Assembly: GCF_034134805.1 (NCBI RefSeq)
Contig: NZ_CP139419.1
Coordinates: 744,001 to 808,000 of the forward strand
Reading direction: 5' to 3'
DNA from: Streptococcus sp. S5
GTDB lineage: Bacteria > Bacillota > Bacilli > Lactobacillales > Streptococcaceae
DNA: 64,000 nucleotides
Part shown: positions 27,217 to 35,242 of the stretch, piece by piece
Numbering within the stretch: the first letter of the stretch is position 1
Layout: each line of letters starts with the position of its first letter
Position numbers and translations under genes: made by a program
The notes under the pieces: generated by a model
The model's database searches: none
Told to the model about the DNA's origin: nothing
The model's input: only the letters and a program-made list of their open reading frames with translations

Positions 27217-27522
27217 TTACATTAAACTAAAAATAAAATGCAGTAGTGGTATTAGTAGCAAGATAATCATGATTAAACAACCTAGACTGCTAAGAGATTG
27301 TCCACAGCCTTGCAGAGCAGTACCACAGCCATCAAGAGCATTGCCTACTTGCGTGGCCTTGCTATTTTCAACATGACTTTCATAATCATAAAAAATCTGT
27401 TTCACTTCATCTGGATTAAATCTAAACCCACATTTTGGGCATCGCTGAGTGTGGAATGTTAAGATAATGTCATTCTTACAGTGTTCACATTTTAATTTTA
27501 ATCTTGCTTGTTCTAAATCCAT
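27217..27522 (-). CDS. Zinc-ribbon membrane protein in the lysogeny module
   Basis: A 101-residue protein. Two CxxC knuckles (CEHC at about 13-16, CPKC at about 29-32) form a zinc ribbon. A Gly/Cys/Ser-rich linker follows, and a C-terminal transmembrane helix (about 82-100, LIMIILLLIPLLHFIFSLM). It is co-directional with the repressor and so likely expressed in the lysogen. Membrane-anchored genes at this position are often superinfection-exclusion factors; that role is inference. Confidence 0.7.
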   Translation of the reverse strand: MDLEQARLKLKCEHCKNDIILTFHTQRCPKCGFRFNPDEVKQIFYDYESHVENSKATQVGNALDGCGTALQGCGQSLSSLGCLIMIILLLIPLLHFIFSLM

Positions 27523-27528
27523 AATAAT

Positions 27529-27906
27529 CTAACCTACCAATCTATAAAATTCATCAATGACCATGAGTTCGTCCGTGGTCGTTTTTAATTTGTGCCGTTC
27601 CATAAAATTTAAATAGTTGAAATTTTCCTTGTCTACGTGGTTCAATTCCTCCTTCAATAATTCATGTATCATGGCTCTATTGGCCTCGTTTTCGCATTTA
27701 ATCGGGTTGATGGTGTATTCTCCCTTCGAATGGTCGAGGTGGCCTAATTCGTGCAGTATAACCCTCTTCTGGGCTTCACTAGATAGTGATTTGTTCACAA
27801 ATACTATCTTTATTTCGTCCACATAGATGCCGTGCCTATTCCATAGATCGGGATCGAAATAGGCAATACGGACACCATGCAGGTCGCAAATTTCTTCTAT
27901 ACTCAT
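27529..27906 (-). CDS. ImmA/IrrE-type metallopeptidase
   Basis: A 125-residue COG2856 protein with the zinc-protease motif HELGHLDHS (about 51-59) and downstream CENEANR supplying a third ligand. In ICEBs1 and related phages ImmA cleaves the partner repressor to trigger induction. It overlaps the repressor gene by 4 bases. Confidence 0.88.
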   Translation of the reverse strand: MSIEEICDLHGVRIAYFDPDLWNRHGIYVDEIKIVFVNKSLSSEAQKRVILHELGHLDHSKGEYTINPIKCENEANRAMIHELLKEELNHVDKENFNYLNFMERHKLKTTTDELMVIDEFYRLVG

Positions 27907-28304
27907 AGTCTGCCTTTTAAATATATTTCTATAATGTTCTGTATTGCTTGTATATCGTTTTCGTTTAGTGGTTTACCGTCAAATGTTTTTGCGTTTTCTG
28001 CCATTTTGCGGAGGTCGGTTTCGGTATAGCCAGTGGTGGTGGTAGAAGTAGAAGTATCACGCTCCCTTGGGACATCATAACCCATTAACCATGCTTCTGA
28101 TACATTAAAAGTCAAAGCAAGCAAAGCTAATTTCTTTTGGTCTGGCGCTTGTACACCATTCACGTATTGAGACAACGCACTTTTTCCAAGTTTAACACCT
28201 AATTTTTCTTGGAAAGGCTTCGAATTATTAATTATATCTACTTGTTTCCATTGTTTCTCTTGCATTAATTCTCGGATTCTGTCCGCAGTTTCAAATTTTC
28301 TCAT
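27903..28304 (-). CDS. Phage repressor, XRE family (ImmR/CI-like)
   Basis: A 133-residue protein with an N-terminal helix-turn-helix (about 8-65, KSALSQYVNGVQAPDQKKLALLA) and a short C-terminal region without a LexA-type self-cleavage domain. Cleavage by the adjacent ImmA-like protease is the likely induction route. It should bind the 17-bp TTCA-N9-TGAA sites in the divergent control region. Confidence 0.88.
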   Translation of the reverse strand: MRKFETADRIRELMQEKQWKQVDIINNSKPFQEKLGVKLGKSALSQYVNGVQAPDQKKLALLALTFNVSEAWLMGYDVPRERDTSTSTTTTGYTETDLRKMAENAKTFDGKPLNENDIQAIQNIIEIYLKGRL

Positions 28305-28365
28305 GATCTTTACTCCTTATTTCTACTATAGTATAACACAAATTTTGAAAATAAAAAATAAAAAA

Positions 28366-28450
28366 GTTCAAAAAAAATGAAAAAAAGTGTTGACAAAGTT
28401 CATGACGCATGATATACTTTAACCATGATCAAAGTTCACGTGACGTGAAC
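28366..28450. promoter_or_regulatory. Divergent lysis-lysogeny control region with 17-bp operators
   Basis: Plus-strand promoter TTGACA (28390-28395), 17 bases, TATACT (28413-28418) for the early genes; a minus-strand TGT-TATACT serves the repressor. Three 17-bp sites share TTCA-N9-TGAA: 28366-28382, 28398-28414 (imperfect, between the -35 and -10) and 28434-28450 (perfect GTTCACGTGACGTGAAC). A fourth site is at 28678-28694. Confidence 0.75.
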
Positions 28451-28467
28451 AAGAAAGGAGTGATAAA

Positions 28468-28692
28468 ATGAGCAATGACTATTCAATGCTTTTAGGTAAA
28501 ATCACAGAGAAGTTTGGAACACAAGCCAACTTTGCTGAGGCTATGGGAATGTCAGAACGCAGTATCTCGCTGAAATTGAATAATCGAACATCTTGGAAAG
28601 ATAGTGAGATTTCAAAGGCGGTTGAGATTCTTGGAGTGAATCCAGAAGATATCCCCTCTTATTTTTTTAAATATAAAGTTCATGCTTTATGA
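28468..28692 (+). CDS. Cro-like helix-turn-helix regulator
   Basis: A 74-residue DNA-binding protein (FAEAMGMSERSISLKLNNRTSW) at the start of the early operon. It should compete with the repressor for the operators. A perfect operator palindrome covers its last codons and stop. Confidence 0.82.
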   Translation: MSNDYSMLLGKITEKFGTQANFAEAMGMSERSISLKLNNRTSWKDSEISKAVEILGVNPEDIPSYFFKYKVHAL

Positions 28693-28694
28693 AC
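28678..28694. promoter_or_regulatory. Operator at the 3' end of cro
   Basis: GTTCATGCTTTATGAAC, a 17-bp palindrome of the same type as those in the control region, 230 bases downstream; suited to looping or roadblock control. Confidence 0.65.
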
Positions 28695-28772
28695 ATAAAA
28701 AAGCGCCCCACAGAATGGAACGCTTCACAAAATTAACCACTTTGATTATACCACAGAAAGAAGAGGTGGGCA

Positions 28773-29018
28773 ATGATTGAAGAACTAATCAAAGAACAGA
28801 TCAGAGAAATTTACCTCGAAGCGAAAGAACAGGCTAAGAAAGAACTGTTACCAATCAGTCAAGCAGAATTGCAAGAGATGTTTGGTTTTAGCAACGAATA
28901 CTTAAAACGCTTGAAACGCAAAGGCTTGAAATTTCGCAAGCAAGGAAAATACATTATGTACGATCTAAACGATGTACACGAGATTTTGGAACTAGAAAAG
29001 GAAATACAACATGTATAA
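28773..29018 (+). CDS. Small HTH protein, excisionase/DUF771-like
   Basis: An 81-residue protein. A basic/acidic helical N-terminus is followed by a MerR-like helix-turn-helix (ISQAELQEMFGFSNEYLKRL) and a small wing (RKQGKYIMYDLNDVHEIL), as in excisionases. GAGGTGG precedes the ATG. Being early and plus-strand fits an excision or early regulatory role. Confidence 0.6.
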   Translation: MIEELIKEQIREIYLEAKEQAKKELLPISQAELQEMFGFSNEYLKRLKRKGLKFRKQGKYIMYDLNDVHEILELEKEIQHV

Positions 29019-29268
29019 CGACATTATCGCAGGAATAACAATCGCAGGAACATTTTTCACGGCTGGATTTATCGGAGCGGTTTGGGACTTTAAACGTGCG
29101 CAACGGAAGAAAGCAAGACTGGCCAAACAGGAAGCGATCATGCAACAGTACGAGGAAGATTTGCAAGAGAAGTTTGAAGAGGGCTATCAAGCATTTCAAG
29201 CTGATCTAGCTTACGCACGCAAGCACTCTCACTCTGATAATGATTGGGGTACAGCAGATGTTCTTTAA
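29011..29268 (+). CDS. Small membrane protein, unknown
   Basis: An 85-residue protein with one N-terminal transmembrane helix (about 5-27) and a charged helical cytoplasmic tail (about 30-72). Overlaps the preceding gene by 8 bases. No family recognised. Confidence 0.65.
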   Translation: MYNDIIAGITIAGTFFTAGFIGAVWDFKRAQRKKARLAKQEAIMQQYEEDLQEKFEEGYQAFQADLAYARKHSHSDNDWGTADVL

Positions 29269-29383
29269 GAAAGCAAGAAGAATTAAAGAACTTGAAACTC
29301 TATTAAAAATCTACGAGAAAAGGGACATCGAACATACGAATGTTCTACGGGTGCTATTAAATGGACGAAAACGAAGAAATTGA
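29258..29383 (+). CDS. Short phage protein (41 aa), unknown
   Basis: ATG at 29258 inside the end of the preceding gene, ending TGA 29381-29383. Sequence begins MFFKKARRIKELETLLKIYE, basic and helical. Supported only by tight packing with neighbours. Confidence 0.4.
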   Translation: MFFKKARRIKELETLLKIYEKRDIEHTNVLRVLLNGRKRRN

Positions 29384-29462
29384 AATCGACTACCACGACC
29401 CAGACTTATGGTTAAGATCGGGATCATTCAAACGCTGGTTAGGCGATGATGACGAGGTGTAA
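29361..29462 (+). CDS. Short acidic phage protein (33 aa), unknown
   Basis: Begins MDENEEIEIDYHDPDLWLRS, overlaps the previous frame by 23 bases and ends 2 bases before the next ATG. Tight packing suggests it is real. Confidence 0.4.
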   Translation: MDENEEIEIDYHDPDLWLRSGSFKRWLGDDDEV

Positions 29463-29464
29463 CA

Positions 29465-29782
29465 ATGAGATTTTATGTTAACTCAAAATACGAGCTAGTA
29501 TGCGCTCCGGATTATCATGATAAATTCGGAAACAGTACAGCAGATTCATTGATGATTAATACTGGCACATTTACGAATATGTTAGAAGAAGAAATTGCTC
29601 TGGCAGTTAATGAAGTTTTGAAACGCTATCGGCACACGATCCCAAAGGATTTAGTCGATAGATTATTTGAAGAGCGAAAGGAACAAGTACGAATGATGTG
29701 CGATACGAGCGCTATTCTGAGCGAGTATATGGATGGAGGAAAGATAAATGAAGATCACACAGGCGACGAAAATCACGAATGA
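29465..29782 (+). CDS. Phage protein, unknown
   Basis: A 105-residue mostly helical acidic protein with no motif that I recognise. It overlaps the downstream ATPase gene by 35 bases, as is common in phage recombination modules. Confidence 0.6.
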   Translation: MRFYVNSKYELVCAPDYHDKFGNSTADSLMINTGTFTNMLEEEIALAVNEVLKRYRHTIPKDLVDRLFEERKEQVRMMCDTSAILSEYMDGGKINEDHTGDENHE

Positions 29783-30434
29783 TGATGCGTGCTACTTAAT
29801 CTACGGAAACCCAGGATTTGGTAAGACCAGTGCGATTAAATACATTGATGGTAAAACGTTAGTCATTAATATCGACAAGTCTGCTAAGGTCTTAGCAGGA
29901 TGCGAAAACATTGACATCGCAGATGTTGATACACACAAGATCTGGGATGAATGGTTAACAGTCGTTAAAGAATTGTTAAACGGAGCTGGTGAACCATACG
30001 ACACAATCGTGGTTGATAACGTTTCTGAGTTATTCCGTGCGTGTCTTGCCAACTTAGGTCGTGACGGTAAAAACCATCGTGTACCATCGCAAGCAGATTA
30101 CCAACGGGTAGATTTTACGATCTTAGATAGTTTACGAGCCTTGTTACAACTTAATAAACGCATTGTATTTACAGCGTGGGAGGCAAGCGACCAATGGACG
30201 GACGAAAACGGTATGATCTACAACCGTGCTATGCCAGACATTCGCCCTAAAATTTTAAATAACTTCCTTGGACTGACTGATGTGGTCGCCCGTCTGGTGA
30301 AGAAAACCACGGACGATGGTGAAGAAGTACGAGGGTTTATCCTACAACCATCTGCAAGCGTTTATGCTAAAAATCGCTTAGACAACCGTAAAGGCTGTAA
30401 GGTCGAAGAGTTATTTAAAGGGGGTGATGATTAG
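29748..30434 (+). CDS. Sak4-like RecA-fold ATPase
   Basis: A 228-residue P-loop ATPase with Walker A GNPGFGKTS (about 22-30) and Walker B DTIVVDNVSEL (about 85-95). This phage family (AAA_24/Sak4) acts in single-strand annealing recombination and is usually found with an SSB-like partner; a DUF669 SSB-like gene is two genes downstream. GGAGGAAA precedes the ATG. Confidence 0.82.
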   Translation: MKITQATKITNDDACYLIYGNPGFGKTSAIKYIDGKTLVINIDKSAKVLAGCENIDIADVDTHKIWDEWLTVVKELLNGAGEPYDTIVVDNVSELFRACLANLGRDGKNHRVPSQADYQRVDFTILDSLRALLQLNKRIVFTAWEASDQWTDENGMIYNRAMPDIRPKILNNFLGLTDVVARLVKKTTDDGEEVRGFILQPSASVYAKNRLDNRKGCKVEELFKGGDD

Positions 30435-30436
30435 TG

Positions 30437-31849
30437 GTGTTTGAATTACGTGATTATCAGAAAGAGTTAATCATGGACATTAAAAAATCTATGATGAACG
30501 GTAACAAAAAAATCATGGTTCAATCACCCCCGTAACCACGATCTGGCAAAACAGTAGTCATGTCGCACATCGCGAAAAATGCTACTGATAAACAAAAACA
30601 CGTACTATTCTTTAGCCATCGGAAAGAAATAAATGAGCAGGTCGAAGAAACATTTAAACGTGGTGAAGTCAATCTTGACTATGTAACCATCGGTACGGTT
30701 GGCAGTCTAGTCCGAAAACTGGACACCCTCCCAAAATTCGATGTGGTATTAGTCGATGAGGCTCACCACATTAAAGCCAAGCAGTATCAGACGATATTGA
30801 AATACTTTAAAAACGCTACTCAGTTATTCTTTACGGGAACACCAATCAGACTAGACGGGGCTGGGTTTGATGATTTAGCAGATGATCTAGTCATCGGTAA
30901 ATCCATACGATGGCTACAGAAACACGGGAACATATCCGAATTTGATTACTATTCTATCAATCTGTTAGACCTCAAGAAATTGAGAAAACGATCTGGAGAA
31001 TTTACCAATAGTTCGATAGACGATGCACTTGATTTTAAAGGTGAGTATGGTGATTTTATTGACCACTACAAACGATTAGCAGACGGTAAGCAAGCTATCG
31101 TATATGTCCATAGCGTAGTATACGCTGATAAAGTCGCAGAACGATTTAATAATAACGGTTATCGTGCAGTAGTCGTGACTGGTCAAACAGACAAAAAGGC
31201 GCGTGAAGAATATATGCAAGCCTTTAGAGACGGTGAAATAACCATCATGGTAAACGTTAACCTCTTTACTGAGGGAATTGACTTACCGAATGTAGATGTC
31301 TGTATCATGCTACGACCAACGGCATCATTATCGTTATACTTGCAATTCGCTATGCGACCACTTAACCCCAGAGAGGGGAAACGTGCAATCCTTATCGACC
31401 ACGTAGGTAACCATTTAAGACACGGATTACCAAATGATGATCGAGACTGGACACTAACTGGACTTTCGAAAACGAAAAAACCAGCCGAAAAATCTCCCAA
31501 AACGTGTGAACAATGTTTTGCAACATTTTGGAGAGAGCAGATGAAAGATAATTGTTGTCCATATTGTGGGGCGGTTATCATTCAACCAAAAATCGTCATA
31601 AACTTAGACGATAAACGCTCAGAGATTGAGCTTACAAAGATAGACCAAGAGATGGTATTCATCAACGTAAATGGTGAAGAAATCGAGGTCAGAAAAGATG
31701 AAGCGATGGTATATTGTCGTGTTAAAAAATATGGAAAGCAATATACAAAATGTCAGAACCTAGCCGAATTAAAAGCGTTCCGAAATTTAAAAGGATATGC
31801 CAACGGTTGGTTGTGGTTTCAACAGAAAAGGTTAAATATTTGGAGGTAA
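30437..31849 (+). pseudogene. DEAD/DEAH-type helicase interrupted at Walker A
   Basis: A superfamily 2 helicase starts at GTG 30437 (MFELRDYQKELIMDIKK) after AAGGGGGTGA. In-frame TAA at 30533-30535 interrupts the Walker A region: codons read QSPP, stop, PRSGKT. A six-base in-frame insertion (such as CCGTAA) would explain it. The rest stays open to 31849 with DEAH (LVDEAHHIKAKQ), motif III (FFTGTP), motif VI region and a C-terminal CxxC pair (CEQC, CPYC) zinc knuckle. The next start, ATG 30560, lies after the GKT lysine, so a restarted protein could not bind ATP normally. Read-through, an assembly error or real inactivation are all possible. Confidence 0.8.
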
Positions 31850-31855
31850 CTTACT

Positions 31856-32335
31856 ATGTCACTATTCTCAGTAAACTATGAAGCAGCAGAACAATTCGCA
31901 TCTATCACAGATGGAACGTATGAGGTATTCGTCTCACAGGCGGAGCAGAACGCAAGCAAGAACGGTACAGATTTTCTGGACATCCGCCTTAAAATTCGTG
32001 ATGATTTTCAGCAAAAATTCCGAAATAACTTAATTTTTGACAAGATTTGGATTAACAAAGAAACACTTCAGTATCCAACATGGGCACTTCAACGTTATGC
32101 CAAAGCGGTTAAAATCCAAGAGGGGGTAGAGATCAACTCTATCGACCAATTCCTAGAACTGATCCGTGGTAAGTCTTTGAAAGTAACCGTAAAAAACGTT
32201 ACATCTGAGTACAACGGTCAGACTTACGAGAATTTGAACGTAACGAAGATGGAACAATCAGAGTTGCCAGCATTCGCAGGCGAGATCAAACCATCTACGA
32301 ATCAACAGATCGAAGATTTAGATTTGCCATTCTAA
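31856..32335 (+). CDS. DUF669 single-strand DNA-binding-like protein
   Basis: A 159-residue protein with an OB-fold-like body and an acidic hydrophobic tip IEDLDLPF resembling the SSB C-terminus that recruits partners. DUF669 proteins accompany Sak4-type ATPases and phage primases. It follows the helicase after 6 bases. Confidence 0.8.
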   Translation: MSLFSVNYEAAEQFASITDGTYEVFVSQAEQNASKNGTDFLDIRLKIRDDFQQKFRNNLIFDKIWINKETLQYPTWALQRYAKAVKIQEGVEINSIDQFLELIRGKSLKVTVKNVTSEYNGQTYENLNVTKMEQSELPAFAGEIKPSTNQQIEDLDLPF

Positions 32336-32339
32336 GACT

Positions 32340-33122
32340 ATGGTAGGAATGGTAGATTATGCGCTGAATTATCAAGCAAATGGTTTTTCTGTCATTCCAA
32401 TCGACAAGCGTAGTAAACGTGCTATCACTAAATTTAAAGATAGCACCTTTACCGCTGACGATATCAAACGGTTTTGGCACGAAGAACCAGAAGCGAATAT
32501 AGCGCTTAGAACAGTAGATTTTTTCGTGATTGATATAGATATCAATAAAACCGAAAACGGCTACCAATCATTAAACGACTGGGAATTATCACAATACATA
32601 CCAGACACCTTGAGAGTTACAACCCCAAGCGGTGGTGAACATATCTACTTAAAGAAACCGCAAGGGGTTGAAATAAGTCAAGATATACGGATTAAAGCTG
32701 GTATAGACATTAAAGCTAATAAAAACAATTACATCTTAGTACCGCCTAGCAATAATTCTAAAGGTCAGTATAAGTGGAAGAATAAGCATCCTATCGCTGA
32801 ATGTCCACCAGAGATTTTAGAAATTCTAAAAACTGAGAAGAAAAAATCCAAGGTGAATTTTACCACGGATTATCAGAAAGATGAGTATTCGAGCAAAACA
32901 GCAAAACTTTTTGAACAGGTCGTATACGGGCTGGGTGATAAAGGTGGTAGAAATAATGCTCTTGCAAGTTTTATCGGTGGTCTGCTTCTTAGAGGAGTAG
33001 AAGTAGACGCGATATATATGCTTGCAAAACTAGCGAATCACTACACACCAGAAAGTCTACCACAGAGTGAATTAGACCGCACGTTTGAAAGTATGCTTAG
33101 AAAGGATATGGATGGATCTTGA
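32340..33122 (+). CDS. Bifunctional primase-polymerase (Prim-Pol)
   Basis: A 260-residue AEP-type primase. Catalytic DxD in VIDIDIN (Asp65, Asp67), the TPSGGEHIYL motif with His101, and a C-terminal PriCT-like helical region (about 185-255). It synthesises primers for phage replication together with the following D5-type helicase; the two are one protein in many plasmids and phages. An in-frame ATG at 32349 is an alternative start. Confidence 0.85.
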   Translation: MVGMVDYALNYQANGFSVIPIDKRSKRAITKFKDSTFTADDIKRFWHEEPEANIALRTVDFFVIDIDINKTENGYQSLNDWELSQYIPDTLRVTTPSGGEHIYLKKPQGVEISQDIRIKAGIDIKANKNNYILVPPSNNSKGQYKWKNKHPIAECPPEILEILKTEKKKSKVNFTTDYQKDEYSSKTAKLFEQVVYGLGDKGGRNNALASFIGGLLLRGVEVDAIYMLAKLANHYTPESLPQSELDRTFESMLRKDMDGS

Positions 33123-34659
33123 ATTATTAAAACAACAGTACCGCGAAATGCAACAACAACGGCATCTCATCGAAATCATCGAAAAGCCAAACGACTGGCG
33201 AGAAATTCGGTTAGCGTGTCGGGATTATCGTGAACGTTGGCTGGAAGAACATAAGAATGATTATGATCCCGTGACGAACACGGTAACCCCAAAGAAGAAT
33301 CCCCCCACGCGCCTTACTGAATTGGCAGTGGCGCAAGGAATGGAAGAAATTCTTTACATCGTCAATCTCTCGAATGATCGTGTAGCGGTCTATGATCCAG
33401 ATCATGGATATTACCACAAAGACCCCAGCTATGCATATAAGATCATTCGATTGTTAGAGCCGAATTTCAGCGAGGCACGCGCAAAGAATGTACTCTTTAT
33501 GCTCTCAGCTACCCCACGAGTGAACCAACACGAACACTTCTCATGTAACTTCTCCACAGGGGAATACAAAGACCCTAAACGTTTTATCTTAGTAAAAAAC
33601 GGTATCTACGACAAAAAAAGGAAAATTCTTACAGGATTTACACATGAATTCGTAGCATTCTCAACCATTGCTACTGAATACAATCACTTTGCTAAGTCTC
33701 CAACCATTGACGGTTGGAACGTAGATGATTGGTTACTTGATTTAATGAGTGGTGATGAAGAACTGGTACATCTCATCTGGCAAGTTATCTCAGCTAGTCT
33801 TAATGGTAACTACTCATACCGAAAATCAATTTGGTTTGTCGGTGAGGGGAACGATGGTAAGGGTACAGTCCAGCAGTTAATCACTAACGTAGTCGGAATG
33901 AAAAACGTGGCTAGTTTAAAAATCAATCAATTCGCAGAACGTTTCTCACTTTCCATGATTGAGGGGAAAACGGTAGTGATTGGTGATGATGTCCAAGCTG
34001 GTATCTATGTGGACGAATCCTCAAACTTTAACAGCGTGGTAACTGGTGAACCAGTCTTAGTAGAAGAAAAAAATAAACAGCCTTACACAACGGTGTTTAA
34101 GAAAACTGTTATCCAATCTACAAACGAATTACCACGGTTTAAAAACAAAACGAATGGTACATACAGACGGTTCGCAATCATCCCATTTAAGAAATCATTT
34201 TCTAGTGAAGATGACAACTGGGCGATCAAAGATGATTACATCTACCGTGAGGAAGTCTTAGAGTACGTTTTAAAAAAAGCCTTAGAAATTTCATTCGATC
34301 GGTTTATCGAACCGAAAGCATCGCTCGAAGCCCTCGAAGATTTCAAGGAATCGAACGACACAGTCAAAGCGTTTGTCATGGAATGGTTCGACAAGTTCGA
34401 ATCCACCCGCCTCCCGTCAAGGTATTTGTGGTGGTTGTATCAGGAATGGTGCAAGGATGAGGGAGTTACTAAACTAACTAAACGGAAGTTTGAAAATCAG
34501 TTAGCAAAAAATATCCCTCCCGAATGGGTAAAGAAAAAATTTCAGCCTTTAGGTAAATTTGTCCCGTCCGTGGATGTTCCACCTTACTATATTGTTTTTT
34601 CATGGGGCGATGATGAAAATAAAATCATTACAACAGGTTATGAAAAAATTAACCGTTAA
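33112..34659 (+). CDS. D5-type replicative helicase/primase-associated ATPase
   Basis: A ~515-residue protein with a D5_N-like N-terminal half and SF3 helicase core: Walker A GEGNDGKGTV, Walker B region VVIGDDVQ and sensor FKKTVIQSTNELP. A C-terminal winged-helix-like domain completes it. It unwinds DNA at the phage origin. ATG 33112 is chosen (AAAGGA 6 bases upstream) over an in-frame start at 33085. It overlaps the Prim-Pol gene by 11 bases. Confidence 0.85.
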   Translation: MDLELLKQQYREMQQQRHLIEIIEKPNDWREIRLACRDYRERWLEEHKNDYDPVTNTVTPKKNPPTRLTELAVAQGMEEILYIVNLSNDRVAVYDPDHGYYHKDPSYAYKIIRLLEPNFSEARAKNVLFMLSATPRVNQHEHFSCNFSTGEYKDPKRFILVKNGIYDKKRKILTGFTHEFVAFSTIATEYNHFAKSPTIDGWNVDDWLLDLMSGDEELVHLIWQVISASLNGNYSYRKSIWFVGEGNDGKGTVQQLITNVVGMKNVASLKINQFAERFSLSMIEGKTVVIGDDVQAGIYVDESSNFNSVVTGEPVLVEEKNKQPYTTVFKKTVIQSTNELPRFKNKTNGTYRRFAIIPFKKSFSSEDDNWAIKDDYIYREEVLEYVLKKALEISFDRFIEPKASLEALEDFKESNDTVKAFVMEWFDKFESTRLPSRYLWWLYQEWCKDEGVTKLTKRKFENQLAKNIPPEWVKKKFQPLGKFVPSVDVPPYYIVFSWGDDENKIITTGYEKINR

Positions 34660-34901
34660 CCGTTTGTTTACCGTTTAAAATCGCAAACGGTAAACACTTC
34701 TAAGCCTTATATACCAAGGGTTTACATTACCTTATTTACCTTTTAACCTTTCTATTACTATTAAAATAATAAATAAATAAATAATAAAAATATATATAAA
34801 GAGAAACGGTAAGGTTAACGGTAAATTATATAAAAAAAGTGATATCGAACCCTTGGGGCTGTAAGGCTAACAGAGTTTACCTTTTAAAAAACAGAAACGG
34901 T
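34652..34901. other. Candidate phage replication origin with iterons
   Basis: The 260-base gap after the helicase gene is AT-rich and holds seven copies of AACGGT (mostly as AAACGGTAA) in both orientations: 34652, 34659, 34670, 34686, 34805, 34817 and 34896. An AT-only block (about 34750-34800) lies between the clusters. Position beside primase and helicase plus iterons fits an origin. Confidence 0.55.
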
Positions 34902-34918
34902 AAATTTTGGAGGACATT

Positions 34919-35242
34919 GTGAAAACTGAACATACTATACAAAATGAAATACGGGTGGCCTTAACAGAAAATGGCTATACAGTATTTCGGGCGAATGTCG
35001 GGAAAGTTAAAACCGCAGATGGCAGATGGTTTGATACGGGACTACCGAAGGGCCATCCAGATTTATACGGATTTAGACCCGATGGAAAAATATTTTACAT
35101 CGAAGTAAAAAATGCAAACGGTCGAGTGAGACCAGAACAAAAACAATTTATTAAAACAGTAAAAGCGCGTGGCGCACTTGCAGGAATTGCACGTAGTGTA
35201 GAAGATGCGCTGGCAATCATAAAGGAGACAAACCATGAATAA
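34919..35242 (+). CDS. VRR-NUC domain nuclease
   Basis: A 107-residue PD-(D/E)xK nuclease with GHPDLYGF, then FYIEVKNANGRVRPEQ containing the E-x-K motif. Stand-alone VRR-NUC proteins in phages are predicted to resolve branched DNA. GTG 34919 with GGAGG 5 bases upstream is preferred over the in-frame TTG at 34907. The stop overlaps the start of the LPXTG gene. Confidence 0.85.
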   Translation: MKTEHTIQNEIRVALTENGYTVFRANVGKVKTADGRWFDTGLPKGHPDLYGFRPDGKIFYIEVKNANGRVRPEQKQFIKTVKARGALAGIARSVEDALAIIKETNHE

